DNA of 64,000 nt from Nymphaea colorata (GCF_008831285.2 NC_045149.1:2594500-2658499); one strand, 5' to 3'; positions 1-12,042 are shown, counted from the stretch's first letter. Notes: generated by a model from the letters alone, not told the origin. Made by a program: numbers and translations.

Positions 1-366
1 CATATTGCAAAGGCTAAACCTTCTGTTATTCATTTTTTTGGGTTTGGTAGACCGAGAGTAGTAGGTTGATCAGATGGCTCTACTCACATCCTACTGGGAA
101 GATTTTAAGTCTATTGTCATGCTGCGTCATGTTTTGGTCTCATTAATTTCTTGTTTTGTTAGATATTGATGTTGTGGTTTTGAAGCATTTTTGTTGTGTA
201 TGTCATTGAGAAATATAATATGATTTTGTATGAATTGAATTTGCTACATAATAGAATGTTGGCCACATTGTCATTTTGTTATGCATAGTTCCTTCTTAAT
301 TGTTGTGTCATCACACCTTAACATTTTTTTTAAAAAATAGGGATAAAAGTTTCAAGGTGTGACTGC
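1..366 (+). mobile_element. 3' end of a Ty3/gypsy (Tekay/Del-like) LTR
   Basis: The first ~366 bases match, in reverse complement, the repeat starting at 24689 and 25379: shared blocks include the stretch around 'ggttgatcagatg', 'atgttttggtctcatt' and 'attttgtatgaa'. The block ends in GGTGTGAC just before a primer-binding site, as an LTR 3' end should (the other copies end GGTGTGACA or GGATGTGACA). The 5' part of the LTR lies outside the window. The long LTR (about 3 kb in the complete copy at 28612-31699) and the tRNA-Met-type primer site fit the Tekay/Del chromovirus lineage; the lineage name is inference. Confidence 0.8.
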
Positions 367-380
367 TTGGGTATCAGAGC
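367..380 (+). other. Retrotransposon primer-binding site (tRNA-iMet type)
   Basis: The sequence TTGGGTATCAGAGC sits directly after the LTR end. It differs from the standard plant initiator-Met primer site TGGTATCAGAGC by an extra G. It marks the LTR/internal boundary of the gypsy relic. Confidence 0.75.
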
Positions 381-604
381 TATGGAAAGCCCTACTACGA
401 CTGTGAGCTAAAAGTCTATCTGTGAAGCCGTGTTTGTCCAATACGCTATTTTATGGAGCTCTTATTGTCGTTTTGATTTTCACTATGATATATACATGTA
501 GAATGGATTGATTTTTTGAAATATTGTGTTGATGCATCCTATAATTTGATTTGAAAGACTTATCATAGACCTTGTAATAAGAATAATGGTTCTTACTTGT
601 ATAG

Positions 605-1760
605 ATGGACTACCAACATAGGGGTAAGAAGCGAGGCATGCCGACTATTGAGGCACAGAGATAGCCAGCCCATTCAGATGCACATACCCACTAGATGATA
701 GGACATCGGAGCAACAATTCGTGAGTGTCCAAACCTCACAAATGCATATTCTACCTGTGGATCAGAATGCTATACTGCTGACGACTTTGCAGATGCTGAC
801 CTCTGTAGTATAGTCAATAGTCAGTAACCAGAGCAACCATGCATCTCCTATAGGAGACACCACTGCACCACCTAAGGAACAGGCAACTTCAGGATCATTT
901 AAGCAACTATGACTCGTACTTGTTGAAGGGTGATGTCAAACGGTGGTGGCAATCGACCCATTTGATTTTACAGGTCAACAACCGATCTCATGGAAACAGT
1001 TCATATATTCATTCTTCAACACTTACTTCCCAGCACATGCAAAAAACAAAAAAATGCAAGAGTTCCTTGAGTTGCAACAAATATCATATTGGAGAAGCAT
1101 GTTATTAAGTATCAACACTTAGAGATGTATTGCCCACATTTCTACACCACTGATGATGCCAGAGCATACAAGTTTGTACTTGGTTTGCGTGTGAACTGCA
1201 AAACAAAATGATGTCTAACAAGCCTTGTGATTTGGATGAAGCGTTCATCATGGCTAGACGCATGGAAAAGGATTGGGCAAGTACGCAAGGGGACCACCAT
1301 AAGAAGGCAAGTCAGCACTCGTACGATGGGGGGATGCAGGCCAAGCACAACAACTTCACGGGCAAGGCAAAGCCTTATGGGATGCAAGACGGCTTAACAT
1401 TCAAGAGGAATAAGCCTACTCGTAGTGACACTACACGGGGGCAGTGATTACTTCAACTCTACTAAGATGTTCCACTTTCTCACATGTGCACCTCTCATCC
1501 AATCCAACTACTTCTGGAGGGTCCCAATCCCTTCCTCATTCACCGGTCGGGAGACCTCTGAGGTCTCTCACACCTCTCTTAAGCAAGGTTGGGGACTAGC
1601 TAGCCCTCCCTCAGCTCGAGAAGCCATGTTATCGAGAGACTGGAGAATGTTTACACTATGGAAGATAAGACATTTCATCAAGTATTGCACCATAATGCGA
1701 GAAAAAGAAATAAAGAAGCCTGAGGCCAGTCCTTCAAGTGCACAGAAGACTACCAGACGC
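605..1760 (+). pseudogene. Decayed Ty3/gypsy gag
   Basis: An ATG at 605 opens a reading frame starting MDYQHRGKKRG, broken after about 20 codons. Further on, different frames give the retrotransposon gag core: LKGDVKRWW near 920, then TDDARAYKFVLGLR near 1147-1192, then a frame containing DLDEAFIMARRMEKDW near 1230-1275. A zinc-knuckle remnant lies at 1648-1687, split between two frames (CLHYGR, then HFIKYC). Stops and frameshifts throughout show it is dead. The assignment rests on the order LTR, primer site, gag, knuckle, protease. Confidence 0.8.
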
Positions 1761-1799
1761 ACCTATACGACTATCGTAGAGGAGCTTCAGGCACATGAT

Positions 1800-2440
1800 T
1801 TCATTGAAAGTAAATTACTTTTTGTTCTTACATTGCTAGACTGTTATTTGATGCAGAGATGACTCATTCTTTCATATCTAGTCGATTTGTCACTTCACTA
1901 GAAGCATCAGCTAAGATGATATTGTATGTCTTGAAAGTATTCAGCCTTATGCATGCTCAATATTCATGTAGCTAATATTTACCTGATGTGGATGTAGAGA
2001 TCCATCAGTACAATTTTTGTGCATAATCAGTGATCATAAGTCTCAGTGAGTTTGATGTTATTTTGGATACGCATTATATGCGCATTATACCAATATAGAT
2101 TACAGAAAGAAGCAGATATAATTGTTGACTCATGAGATACAACAAGTGGATTTTCAGTTTCGAAAAGCCAATCAAACTGATAAGATAATGGTGTCTGTAC
2201 TAAAGCTAACGATTGTTAGGAAAGGAGAGTGTTGGATTATTGGTCAACGTGTTGACCAATAAGACTAAGTCTGTGAAGTTAGCAAATATGACTATTGTGA
2301 GTGAGTACCCTGATGTATTTCTTAAAGAGTTAACGAGTTTGCCTTCAACATGAGAAGTTGAATTCAAGATAAAGTTGTTACCAGGAACAGTTTCCATTTC
2401 TAAGGCACCATACCATATGACATCGAAGAGGTTAACAACC
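1800..2440 (+). pseudogene. Decayed Ty3/gypsy protease and start of RT
   Basis: The reading LFDAEMTHSFIS at 1844-1879 matches the retropepsin active-site region, normally DSGATHSFI; the catalytic D-S/T-G is changed to D-A-E, so the enzyme is dead. LSEFDVIL near 2043 is the later protease motif. From about 2311 to 2440 the frame ELTSLPST, a stop, then EVEFKIKLLPGT and APYHMTSK matches the conserved linker before reverse transcriptase (LPP-REVEF-I-L-PGT-PIS-APYRM). Similarity ends abruptly near 2440, so RT, RNase H, integrase and the 3' LTR are missing. Confidence 0.8.
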
Positions 2441-2501
2441 CATTACCTCCTTTCCCCATTTTTTCCTTTTTCCATAGTCCTAAACATGTCAGGGCTTGGA
2501 T

Positions 2502-2646
2502 GAGACGAAACACCCATTAACTATAGTGCCACAATCTTATCAGTTATGGCAAAAAAGAGTAGCACTTTGGATAAGATACGAAATACCGGTCAACTATAGT
2601 GCCACAATCTTATCGTTTATAGTAAAAAAAAAGTAGCACCTATGGG
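2502..2646. repeat. Two-copy tandem repeat, ~73-bp period
   Basis: The block 'ctatagtgccacaatcttat' occurs at 2521 and again at 2594, with the flanking 'acgaaa-acc' and 'aaaa-gtagcacc' parts also repeated. It starts just past the truncated gypsy relic. No coding potential. Confidence 0.7.
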
Positions 2647-4093
2647 AATTAAATGGACTATCCAACTAGCTATGCTACTACTGCCTACGCCAGTTAAACC
2701 ATTAAATTCTTGTCTTGTCAAGCATGTATCGAGTATTTAGTGTCATTACCTCATTTACAGTGATTGAAAAGGGGGATATGCCACGAGTTTTTAGTGCCTT
2801 GAAGTTGACATATTCCTAACTTAATTGGCAGAATCTGCTAACGTATCTTACCAATTAAACTGATCCTGCCTTCCACCAATTAAAGTATTATTCCTTTTTC
2901 TTGCATTCGTTTTCTTAGTTGGACTAGTTTCTTTAAATGCGTTTTACATGTGATATTCCTGCTACAGGCTTTCTTCTTAAAGTCAACCATCATTATCCAC
3001 TTAAACTAAGAAGTTTGTACATGTGAGGTCACTTGCACGGTAATCTCAACACCTAACCTGACAATTAAGCTGTTAGCTCATTTGGAATTGGCTTAACAAA
3101 TAATCACAATTTGTATCTGTAGGATTAACTGAATAGTTAAAAAGTATGAAATGAGTTTAGACTACTATTTCAAGAGGTGACTTCAACAAGCGTCTTAGTT
3201 GGGAACGGCTTTGCTTTTCAACGATCTTATTTATTTTCAATGGCGGTACATTTTCTTTCCTTCTCTCTCTCTTCCCTTTCTTTTTTTCCTCCTCACTTAT
3301 GCCCAGTTTGGATGGAGGTAAATTAAAGGAATTTTCCTTTTCACTTATGCCTCGTTTGGATGGAGGAAAGGGAAAGGAAAGGGTAGTCATTCCTGCGTTT
3401 GATTGATTAATTAAAGATGAAGGGAAAAAATGATATAAGCATAGTCACAAATATTATTCTTGATCAGGGTTTTTACTTAACGATAAGGCTTTTCTCAGTT
3501 ATTGATCGTCAAAGTTGATTCTTTCTATAACATGTCGACAAATTTTCAAAAAATGAAAAAATTTCTGAAAAATAGGTGGAAGTAAAATAAGCAACCAACT
3601 AACTGGAAATGAAAAAAAAAAAACATACTAGTTTAAATAACGTTTTAGTGATGATAAATAATTTAGTTAAAATTTAAACTTGAATCTGAGTTGATATTAA
3701 CAGCCAAAAAGAGAACAAGGGAAAATGCAAACAAGAAAAACGCGACGTTTTCACGATTTTTTCATTTTCTCATTTTTTTTCAATTATCTCCCAATATTTT
3801 TGGAAATATTGCCATATTTGTGAGAGTGACATAAACTTACTTTCCTAAGCAAGTGTCTACGTTAAGCCGCTGATCATGGTTAAAACAACAAGAAAGACAG
3901 ATTCCTAGATCTTAGATATGCATGTGTCCATTGCCAAAAAGTAAAATTCTCGATGCATTTTCTAAAATAAATAAAAATGATGATCATTATCATCCTGTTC
4001 ATCCGAATGTAAAAGCAGGGCCCCACGCACCCACATAGGAGGGACAGGCAGCGGCCGGAAGCTGCCTATTTGAGCCGAGGCACTGCTTCCGCC
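2647..4093. other. Upstream intergenic region, no gene recognised
   Basis: AT-rich DNA with a purine/pyrimidine-biased stretch around 3240-3400 (two imperfect copies of 'gcc-gtttggatggagg' at 3302 and 3351). No coding similarity seen. The promoter of the first dioxygenase must lie toward its right end, but I could not pick out a convincing TATA box; the last ~100 bases (4020-4090) are markedly GC-richer, as is common for a plant leader. Confidence 0.5.
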
Positions 4094-4153
4094 ATGAAAC
4101 CAAGAGAATTTTCCTTCTCCTTGACGCTGTCCAAGAGTCGACCACCCCACTGA
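4094..4153 (+). promoter_or_regulatory. Possible upstream ORF in the leader of the first dioxygenase
   Basis: An ATG at 4094 opens a 19-codon frame ending TGA at 4151-4153, 48 bases before the main ATG at 4202. If transcription starts upstream of 4094, ribosomes would meet it first. The transcription start is unknown. Confidence 0.35.
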
Positions 4154-4201
4154 ACTTCAATTGGTTCTCCTCCCCACTGTGACCAACCATAGCCGGAAAA
4201 A

Positions 4202-5926
4202 ATGTCAGCCTCAGCCTTAGTCACCGGTGTGACGCCGGATCTTGACCTCGACATTGAACTCAAAGCCTTCGACGAAACGAAGGCCGGCGTAAAAGGCCTT
4301 CTTGATTCCAACATTTCGACGATTCCCCGGATCTTCATTGACCCACTGGATGATTACCCGCTCCTCTCAAGCTCCCGCCAAGCTAAGGACGGCGCGGTAG
4401 TGCCTGTGATCGACTTCTCCGATGTGGGTTCACGCCGGAGGAAAGAGATGGTAGCACAGGTGAGGGACGCCTCGGAGAAGTGGGGGGTGTTTCAGGTGGT
4501 GAACCACGGGATACCAGTGACCACACTGAAGGAGATGATCTCGGGTGCCCTCAAATTCCACGAATCTCCAACAGAAGAGAAGCAGCAGTTTTACTCTAGG
4601 GACTTGAATAAGAAGGTGGGGTTCGCAAGCACCTTTGATCTGTACAGCAGGAAGAGGGCCAATTGGAGGGATACCTTTCGCTGTCACATGGCTCCTGAGC
4701 CTCCATCACCCCATGAGTTCCCCTCTTTTCTCAGGTGATCAGCCTTCCCTGGTACTTACGCCCAATTATATTTTTGTTCTCCTTGGAGTTGTTGAACCAT
4801 TTAAGTTCCTGAAGAAGTATCATACCTGCTTGTTTTTTTCTCAAATCTCGGTTAAGCAATGGAATTTAACCAAGTTGTTCGATGATTTTTGCCTCTTTCG
4901 GCTTTGAAGTTCTTTCAAGTCCAACTCCCAGCTACCCCTGGTAAATTGGATCTTATTAGCAAAAATTTTGCTTTTTCCAACTTTCATTACAAGATTGTGG
5001 GTGCCAACATTTTCCCACTTCAACATGCATGTGAAATTCTTCTTGACTTCAAATGTCGCTAACCTTAGCTCCGATCAACATGCTTAACTCCTCTTGACTT
5101 CAAATGTTACTAATCTTAGCTCTGTGGCTGCGGTCTGGCAAGTAGGGAAATAGTGCCAGAATATTCAAAGTGTGTTGCTGAACTGGGAGAAACAATAGCA
5201 AAGATATTGGCAGAGGCTCTTGGCCTACCCCTCAACTATTTCATTAATATGGAATGGTTGAAGACACAGTCAATAGGAATGCACTACTACCCTGCATGCC
5301 CACAGCCTGAATTAACACAGGGAGCAACCAAGCATACTGACCCATACTTCCTCACCATCCTTCTCCAAGACCACATTGGTGGGCTTCAAGTTCTTCATGG
5401 AGGCAACTGGGTTGAAGTTACCCCCATTCATGGTGCTCTGATAGTGAACATTGGTGATTTCCTCCAGGTAACCTCTCACTTACACCTGTTTTAGTCTCCA
5501 GTACTCATAACCAAAACACGTAGATCACATCACCATGGATACCGTTCAGGAAGCCATTGAACTTTCATAAGATCACACCCATTCTTTGACTGAACATTTC
5601 AATCGGTTTAATTGCAGCTGATGACAAACGGCAGATTCCTAAGCGTGCAGCACAGGGTATTGGCAAGCCACGCAGGGCCAAGGGTGTCGGTGCCTTGCTT
5701 CTTCATGGCTGGGACAGAACCCGTGAGAAAGTATGGCCCTATTAAGGAGCTTTTATCGGAGGGCGACACACCTAGATACAAGGAAGTGACGATTGCTGAA
5801 TATTACATGTACCATAGAAACAAGGGACTCAATGGAACCTCCAATCTGGATGATTTCAAGGTTGAAGGTCTTATTGAGTTGTCTCGGCGTGATCACCTGG
5901 GTATTAAACAGCTACCAGAAACATGA
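4202..5926 (+). CDS. 2-oxoglutarate/Fe(II) dioxygenase, ACC-oxidase-homolog type (first copy)
   Basis: Three exons: 4202-4734, 5146-5467, 5618-5926, with GT-AG introns of 411 and 150 bp; together they read 387 aa without a stop. Exon 1 carries the subfamily's N-terminal signature (KAFDETKAGVKGL) and the dioxygenase N-terminal domain (VVPVIDFSD, KWGVFQVVNHGIP, roughly residues 60-175). Exon 2 has HYYPACPQPEL and the iron ligands His241 and Asp243 (KHTDPYFL). Exon 3 supplies the third ligand His297 (VQHRVL) and Arg307/Ser309 of the RVS motif that binds 2-oxoglutarate. All catalytic residues are present, so an active, probably cytosolic oxygenase is expected. Members hydroxylate or otherwise oxidise specialised metabolites; the substrate cannot be read from sequence, and true ethylene-forming ACC oxidase is unlikely. 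The C-terminus runs about 18 residues past the usual end (LDDFKV). Its close paralogue lies at 16464. Confidence 0.93.
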
Positions 5927-6171
5927 ATCAAATCCTTCCTCGGCTCGGCCTTGCCCCTTGAGGCTTAAACTAGTGTCTTTTTAGTGAAACTTCAATAGCC
6001 CTACAGGTTGCTTGCTGCTTGGCGTCCTGATGCATTTCTTCGTTCGTATTTTGTAAGATTTGTTTCTGCTTCAAAGTAATTGGTGAATATGAAACAAAAA
6101 TATATGCATGTACGAGAGTGTGAGAAACTATAATATATATGCCCTTCTTGCGTATAATTCTACGACCATGA

Positions 6172-6175
<4 letters not shown>
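5927..6175 (+). other. 3' flank of the first dioxygenase
   Basis: Short AT-rich stretch between the stop codon and a large dinucleotide repeat. No exact AATAAA was noted close to the stop; a plant near-upstream polyadenylation element could not be assigned with confidence. Confidence 0.4.

Positions 6176-6257
<82 letters not shown>
6176..6257. repeat. Compound microsatellite (TA)n(GA)n
   Basis: About 25 TA units followed directly by about 16 GA units, roughly 250 bp after the stop codon of the first dioxygenase. Likely length-polymorphic. It creates spurious open frames on the - strand. Confidence 0.97.
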
Positions 6258-6259
<2 letters not shown>

Positions 6260-6299
6260 TATATGTGTGTAAAATAAGAGCAGTTGATGTAAATAATAG

Positions 6300-6653
6300 C
6301 AAACGTCTTTGAAGAGGAGAATAACACACTCTGATAATGAAACATAGCATAAAGGAACTCTTCATAAACAGAATAGAAGCAATGTGTGGCACTCATGAAA
6401 GCATAGTGAACCAAAAATGCTTGCTTCATTTTTTTCAGAGCAGATGTGCATATATACATGAGGCTGCTTCTAGAGCATTCTTATTACAACAAATATAGAT
6501 AAGATCAATAATTAATTATTACAATTATAACAAATTGTCGTACGACTTGATTCTCTTATAATTTGAAGAGAGACAAATCAACCAGTATGATACGATGTGC
6601 CAATCCAGATAGAACAATTTGAGCCCCTTGAACAAATATTGGACTCCTTAACA
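6300..6653 (-). mobile_element. 3' LTR of copia relic A (far edge not defined)
   Basis: Read on the - strand, a polypurine tract (TTTGAGGGGGAAA at 6654-6665) is followed at 6653 by TGTTAAGG, a typical copia LTR start. The LTR runs leftward toward the first dioxygenase; its other end was not located and the left boundary given is a guess. Confidence 0.6.
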
Positions 6654-9410
6654 TTTCCCCCTCAAACTGTAGTATGACGATCGTGAATACTACTTTGCCT
6701 TAAAGGATAAAAAGTAATTCTTGCCGAGGGCTTTCGTGGGTATATCTGCAACCTTATTTTTTGAAGATATGTATGTTGTTTGATATTTGACCTGCCTTTG
6801 ATATAATCACACACAAAACAGGATTTGCTGCAATGTGAATAGCTTCTTCGTTGTCACAATAAACTGCAGCATGAGTTAGTTGAAATACCTTCAGATCTAT
6901 TAGTAACAAGTTTTGCATACTATTTCACATACCTTATTTGCTAAGGCTCTTTATTCAGCCTCAACTAAGGATCTAGAAATAGATTTTTTTTTTTCGCTTT
7001 CCACGATACCAAATTGTGTTTCATAAAGATACAATATCCACTTATAGAATGTCTGGTTTCTCTAGAGCCTCTGCATTCAATGTCACAAAAGGGTTTGATT
7101 TTGTGTTAAAATCGTTATTCTTTTCCCTTGATTGATTTTAAGATAGCTTACTACTCTTAAGGCTGCTGCATAATATTTTGTTTTTGGCTTCTGCATAAAC
7201 CTGCTAGGACATAGACAGGATATAAAATGTCTAGACTTGAAATAGTTTAATATATTAATCTACCACAAGATGACGGTACTTGCTACATCCTTAAGACCAT
7301 CCCCATCAGTTGATGACATATCATTTTGCATCTCCCCGGGTGTCTCACATGGCTTGGCATTTAGACAACCACATTCATCTAGTATCTCCAAACAATAATT
7401 TTCTTTGGGAGAGATAGATGTTGTCCTTTCATCTTACAAGGTCAATCCTAAGGAAGTACCTCAATGTCTAAGGTCCTTCATATGGAACATACTACATAGG
7501 TATTGCTTTGATTGAAAATCAGCTCTTGATTATTCCTTGCAAGCATCAAGCCATCCATGTAAATAACAATCACACAAAATATATTGCCTTTGGACCAAGT
7601 GAACAACAACTAATCTGATTTAGATTGCATGAATCTATAGTATTCAAGTGCAGCCAAGAGCTTATAAAACCAATTTCTTGGATCTTATTTTAATCCATAA
7701 ATTGGTTTATTCAACTTTCATGTGCTTGTTTCTTCCTCTCTTCCATATCTAGGAGGCAAGTTCCTGTAAACTTCTTCTTGTAATTCTCCCTGAAAAAATG
7801 TATTATAGACATCCATTTGGTGCAATATTCATCCATATTTTATTGTGCAATTGATAACAAGCATCTTACAGAAACCATCTTTGCAACCGGTATGAAGGTT
7901 TCATGATAGTCTAAACCTTCGACCTCTTAGTAGCCTTTGGCTGATAAAAGAGCTTTATGTCTTTCAATTTGTCCTTCAGCCTTAAACTTCATTAAAAAAC
8001 CTCATTTACAGCCAATTGGGATAACTCCAGATGGACAAGGACTCAAAATTCAGGTCCTATTTTCCTCAAGTGCTTTGATCTATTCTACTATGACATGCTT
8101 CTAGCAAAGATGGTGTCTTGCTTTATCATAAGTAACCCGGTCAAGGACATAAGAAATATTGAGTAGAAAAGATTTGTATTCATGAGAACTTATTGAAAGA
8201 AACGACACTAGATCAAAGATATCGAGAACCCAAACTCCTCTTTGATTATGATTAAGCATGTGAGCTTTCGTTGACCATATTGCAATAACACAAAAGGTAT
8301 ATAGTTTCTTGATGAACGGCGAAGTCATGGGATGGCTTTAATAAAGTTGGCTTGCTGGTGGTTGGTTGCGAAGTTTTTAAGTTCTGGTGACTGAGTTGTT
8401 ATGAGTTTTGAATTAATGCCTGAGGACCCTTTTTTATGTGGTTGAATATAATATATGTACAAATCTTGCAAGTTGAGACTCTCCTTCCTTAACCCAAAAA
8501 TCACTAATGCATGATTGATCAAAGGTCATCGCATCACACTTGCGCAGGCTGGTTTTTAATTTTTTTTGGAAAGGGAATACACACTCATGAAACATCACAT
8601 CCTTGTTGTAATCAGTTTTTTGTTTTCAAATCATGTAACATGTGAGCCTATTTACAAAATGGGTAACTCAGAATTATGCATTTGCGAGACCTTACATCAA
8701 ATTTATCATTTGGTTTCAAATTTGTTGCATAACATAAACACTCAAAAATTTTTAGATGACTATATGGAGTCTCTTTATTGAAAATTTATCATAGAGTGTT
8801 TTAGCATTTAGTAATGGAAAAGGTGTTTTATTAATCAAATATGTTATCGTTAGAACACATTCCTCGTAAAACTTTATGGGTAAGTTTACTTGGAATCTAA
8901 GCACTCTAGCCATTAATAACAAATGCATATATTTTATTTCTATTACACCATTTTGTTGTTGTATATATGCAACTGCATTCATGAATGACTCCATTATCCT
9001 TAAAAAATTATTGAACTTCTTTGAAACACAAATATTAGGCCATTATCAGATGTGAACTTTAATATGGTAGTATTGAACTGATTTTCAACCTGATGAAAAT
9101 TGCATTAATAAATACATGGCCTCATGTTTGTGCCTCATTAGGTAAACCCAAGTCATTCTTTTGAAATCATCCACTCATGACTCAACTAAGAAAAAAATGA
9201 ACTCAGGTTCAAGATCGATGTGAATAAGGTGCCTAGATATCCACATGGATCAATTAAAATGGTCTATTAGATTATATTTCACTTAAGTTGAAGGGAGTTT
9301 GGTTTGTTTAGAAATGGCATATGTTCACACTGGCAGTCTAAAAAATGACGTAGAAACAACGTAGGGTTATTGAGGCAGATCTAAGATTTTCTCATTGATT
9401 GACCTTAAAC
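6654..9410 (-). pseudogene. Decayed Ty1/copia pol (integrase, RT, RNase H), relic A
   Basis: Read right to left on the - strand. Integrase core: MTWVYLMRHKHEAMYL near 9160-9110, then QQNGVIE and ARVLRFQVNLPIKF at about 8960-8870. RT fragments near 7960-7860 and MDVYNAFFQGEL plus IYGLK near 7820-7680. RNase H: EAEYKALANKVCEI near 6960-6920, then VADIPTKALGKN near 6755-6720, and a polypurine tract at 6654. The order matches copia pol, but stops and frameshifts break every part and no gag or 5' LTR is seen. Relic B lies immediately to the right. The LTR of this relic is the closest mobile DNA to the 3' end of the first dioxygenase. Confidence 0.8.
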
Positions 9411-9505
9411 CCATTTGGTTTGCTTGTATTTGTGAGATCTGTGGTTGGGATGTTTGTATCTCCCGCAAAGATTCATTTGGCTGGGTTGTTTTGCCAAACG
9501 GGTTA

Positions 9506-9863
9506 TGTTTTTAATGCTTTAATCGAATCTATTGAGAGCAAGTAGTGAGAAAGCTTTGACCCTAGGAAAGCAGAACTACTATGCTTATTTAAATTTACCA
9601 TTAAGTTGCGGAGGCAATAGTCAAAGAAATAAAGAAAGTGGTTCGGTCTAAGAAAAGCCCTACGTCCACTTTCAAGGAGGTTGTCTCTCACTCTACCCTT
9701 CTCTTTGTATTTATCTTTCTTATAAACAAATAGTTTATGTTCCTTAATTTTATGTTTACACATATCTGACACTCCTTTACCATTGCATATTAGCACAGAA
9801 CTGATGCAAGATTTGTTTACAACAACTGCACCATTGGTGCCTTGCATGCCATGTGTTCTATCA
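9506..9863 (-). mobile_element. 3' LTR of copia relic B
   Basis: On the - strand a reading LTKPPPLTQYQHLYSKLNV, the usual end of copia RNase H, is followed by a short G-tract and then TGATAGAACACATGG, where the LTR starts (9863). The block 'gtggttcggtctaagaaaa' near 9640 has a counterpart near 13226, showing paired LTRs. The leftmost base (TG on the + strand at 9506) is the best fit, not certain. Confidence 0.65.
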
Positions 9864-11634
9864 TCCCCCAACAAGCAAAACATTTGTAGAGCAACATTGA
9901 GTTTGGAGTAAAGATGTTGATATTGAGTTAGGGGCGGAGGTTTTGTTAAGACATCAGCAATATGATGGGAGGTGGGAAGATGCTTAACAGTAAGTTATTT
10001 TTTTCCCAACTTTTTGCTCATAAAATAAATTTCCATTTCAATGTTCTAATGTTTGTGCAAAATAGGATTTTCAGCCAGAGGTGTTGCTCCAAGATTGTCG
10101 CACAAAATGGTTGGAAGAGATGAAGGCTTAACATGATGATCATGACAAAGACACTACAATTGTAACTTCAATTCCAAAAAAAAATAATGTGCAGTTCCAA
10201 GGCCCTTTAGGGCAAATTCCATATGAAATTGTGTGAATTGTCATAGACATGAGACAAAATTACCGGTGATCAAGATGTCATCTACGTAAATAAGAAAGAA
10301 TACATATGTAGATCTAGTATGACTCACAAATAATGATGCATCAACTTGTGAGACTTGAAATCCAAGGTGAATAAAAAAAGAGTTGAATCATAAATACCAA
10401 GCTCGAGGAGCCTGTTTTAAGACTTATAAGGCCTTGCTTAACCTGCAAATGAAACTTGAATTTTTTGAATAAACAAACCCTGAGGGCTGCATCATAAAGA
10501 CTCTCAGATGACTGCCCATGTAAGAAAACATTGTTGACATCGAGTTGGTGAACAAGCCAATGCCAATTAATAGGCAATGAGAGTATGGTTCGAATATTAG
10601 TGAGTTTAGCCATTGGGTTGAACATATCAAAGTAGTCAACATTGTTTTGCTGAGTATAAGCATGAGCCACCTTCCGAGCCTTCAAGAGCTCCAACGATCC
10701 ATCTGATTATCTTTTTATTCAATAAATTGCATCATATTCAACTAGCATAACATCTCGCCATCAGGGATTAGTAGTAGCTTGGTGAAAAGAGACCGGCTCA
10801 ATATCAAAGAGAGAAGTTGCTAGATAGGCTTCAGGTATAGGATATTGGTGAATCTAAAAAACTTCGGGTTTTAGATATCTGGTTTGGGATCGGGTCACCA
10901 TAGAATGAGTGTGTTTAAAGGCCCTTGAGGGTATAAACTTATGGATAAATGGTTGAGGCAAGGTGGTGAATCACTAGATAAAGTAGTTATGGGGTCAATA
11001 ATTGGTTTGGATGAGGTGGTTTCAACCATAGGGGGCTGGTCATTTGAGTGGTGTATTATTTGCTGATAGAAATGGTAATGAAATGCTAGAAGAAGACATG
11101 GCTTTATGAAAGGGGAAAGTTTCATCAAAAACTACATCTCTTGAGATAAATATCTTCCAATCACAAGGACAAAACATAATATCCTTTTCTTTGAGGAGTA
11201 AAGCCAATGAAAACACATAATTGTGACTTGTAGTTCAGCTGATGTGATCTATAGGCCCAATATTTAGATGGTAAACTAGACTACGCCATTAAGGTGAGTC
11301 CACTATCAACTATATGTCTATGTTTCTGCTCAACTGAACCATTCTATTCAGGTGTGTAAAGACAATTAACCCAATGACTGATTCCATTTTCTTGGAAAAA
11401 CTATTTCATGGCTTGATATTCTCCTCCTCTATCAAATTGCAAAAATGTTATGTTGGTACCCAGGATTTTTTTGGCCTTGAAACTTTTAAATACATGAATC
11501 ACCCCTGGTTTTTTTCTTAAGCAAATAAATCCATGAGGAAGCAAGAAAAGGTATCAATAAAAATAAGATAATAATAGAATCCATTTATGCTAGTCATTGG
11601 GTCAAGCCCCCACACATCTTAAAGTTAAACTCAA
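9864..11634 (-). pseudogene. Decayed copia integrase, RT and RNase H, relic B
   Basis: On the - strand: integrase remnants at about 11480-11290 (FDRGGEYQAMK, a stop, then SHWVNCLYTPE and KHRHIVDSGLTLMA, from the D-35-E part of the core). RT at 10694-10500 reads ARKVAHAYTQQNNVDYFDMF and HQLDVNNVFLHG, which keeps the Asp of RT motif A. The family usually reads RLVAKGYTQQ at the first site. Near 9960 ADVLTK is followed by the RNase H tail. Several frameshifts and stops; not functional. Confidence 0.8.
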
Positions 11635-12036
11635 TTAGTTTGGAAATTTAATGTTCAGACACTCCAATAGTTCTAGCATGGCTGAATGAAGACCATGCTT
11701 ATTTATCACTTGTTTCAAGATACGAAGAGAATGATGCCCCATGTATTGATGCCAAACACCCACAAAAGCTTTTTCTCCTATTGCCACCTCTTTTGTCTCA
11801 AGTTTATCTATTGGTGGAAGCTGATGTAGCTCATCTTTACTATTCCCATGTAGAACTGCCTTGGTCTTGAGACCCTTAATTTCACAATGTGATGGAAAAA
11901 AATCAAAATTGACGTTATTATCTTTTAGAAACTTTTGAACTGACATAAGATTTCGAGTAATGCAAGGAACATGTAAAATATCTGTTTTAGAACTTCCTGT
12001 GTGAGCAATGTACAAACCTGAACCATTATTACCCAT
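11635..12036 (-). pseudogene. Copia GAG-pre-integrase segment, relic B
   Basis: A 133-codon open stretch on the - strand reads ILHVPCITRNLMSVQKF (protease-to-integrase linker) and VGVWHQYMGHHSLRIL, the GAG-pre-integrase motif, normally WH-RLGHPS. It lies between gag to the right and integrase to the left, the correct copia order. Confidence 0.8.
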
Positions 12037-12042
12037 TCAGAC

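Noticed and set aside
4430-4687. - strand frames within dioxygenase exon 1 (also 16461-16992)
   Set aside because: Shadows of the dense coding sequence on the + strand.
5970-6459. Open frames of 99-140 codons on the - strand
   Set aside because: They run through the TA/GA microsatellite and give Leu-Ser and Ile-Tyr runs; no real protein.
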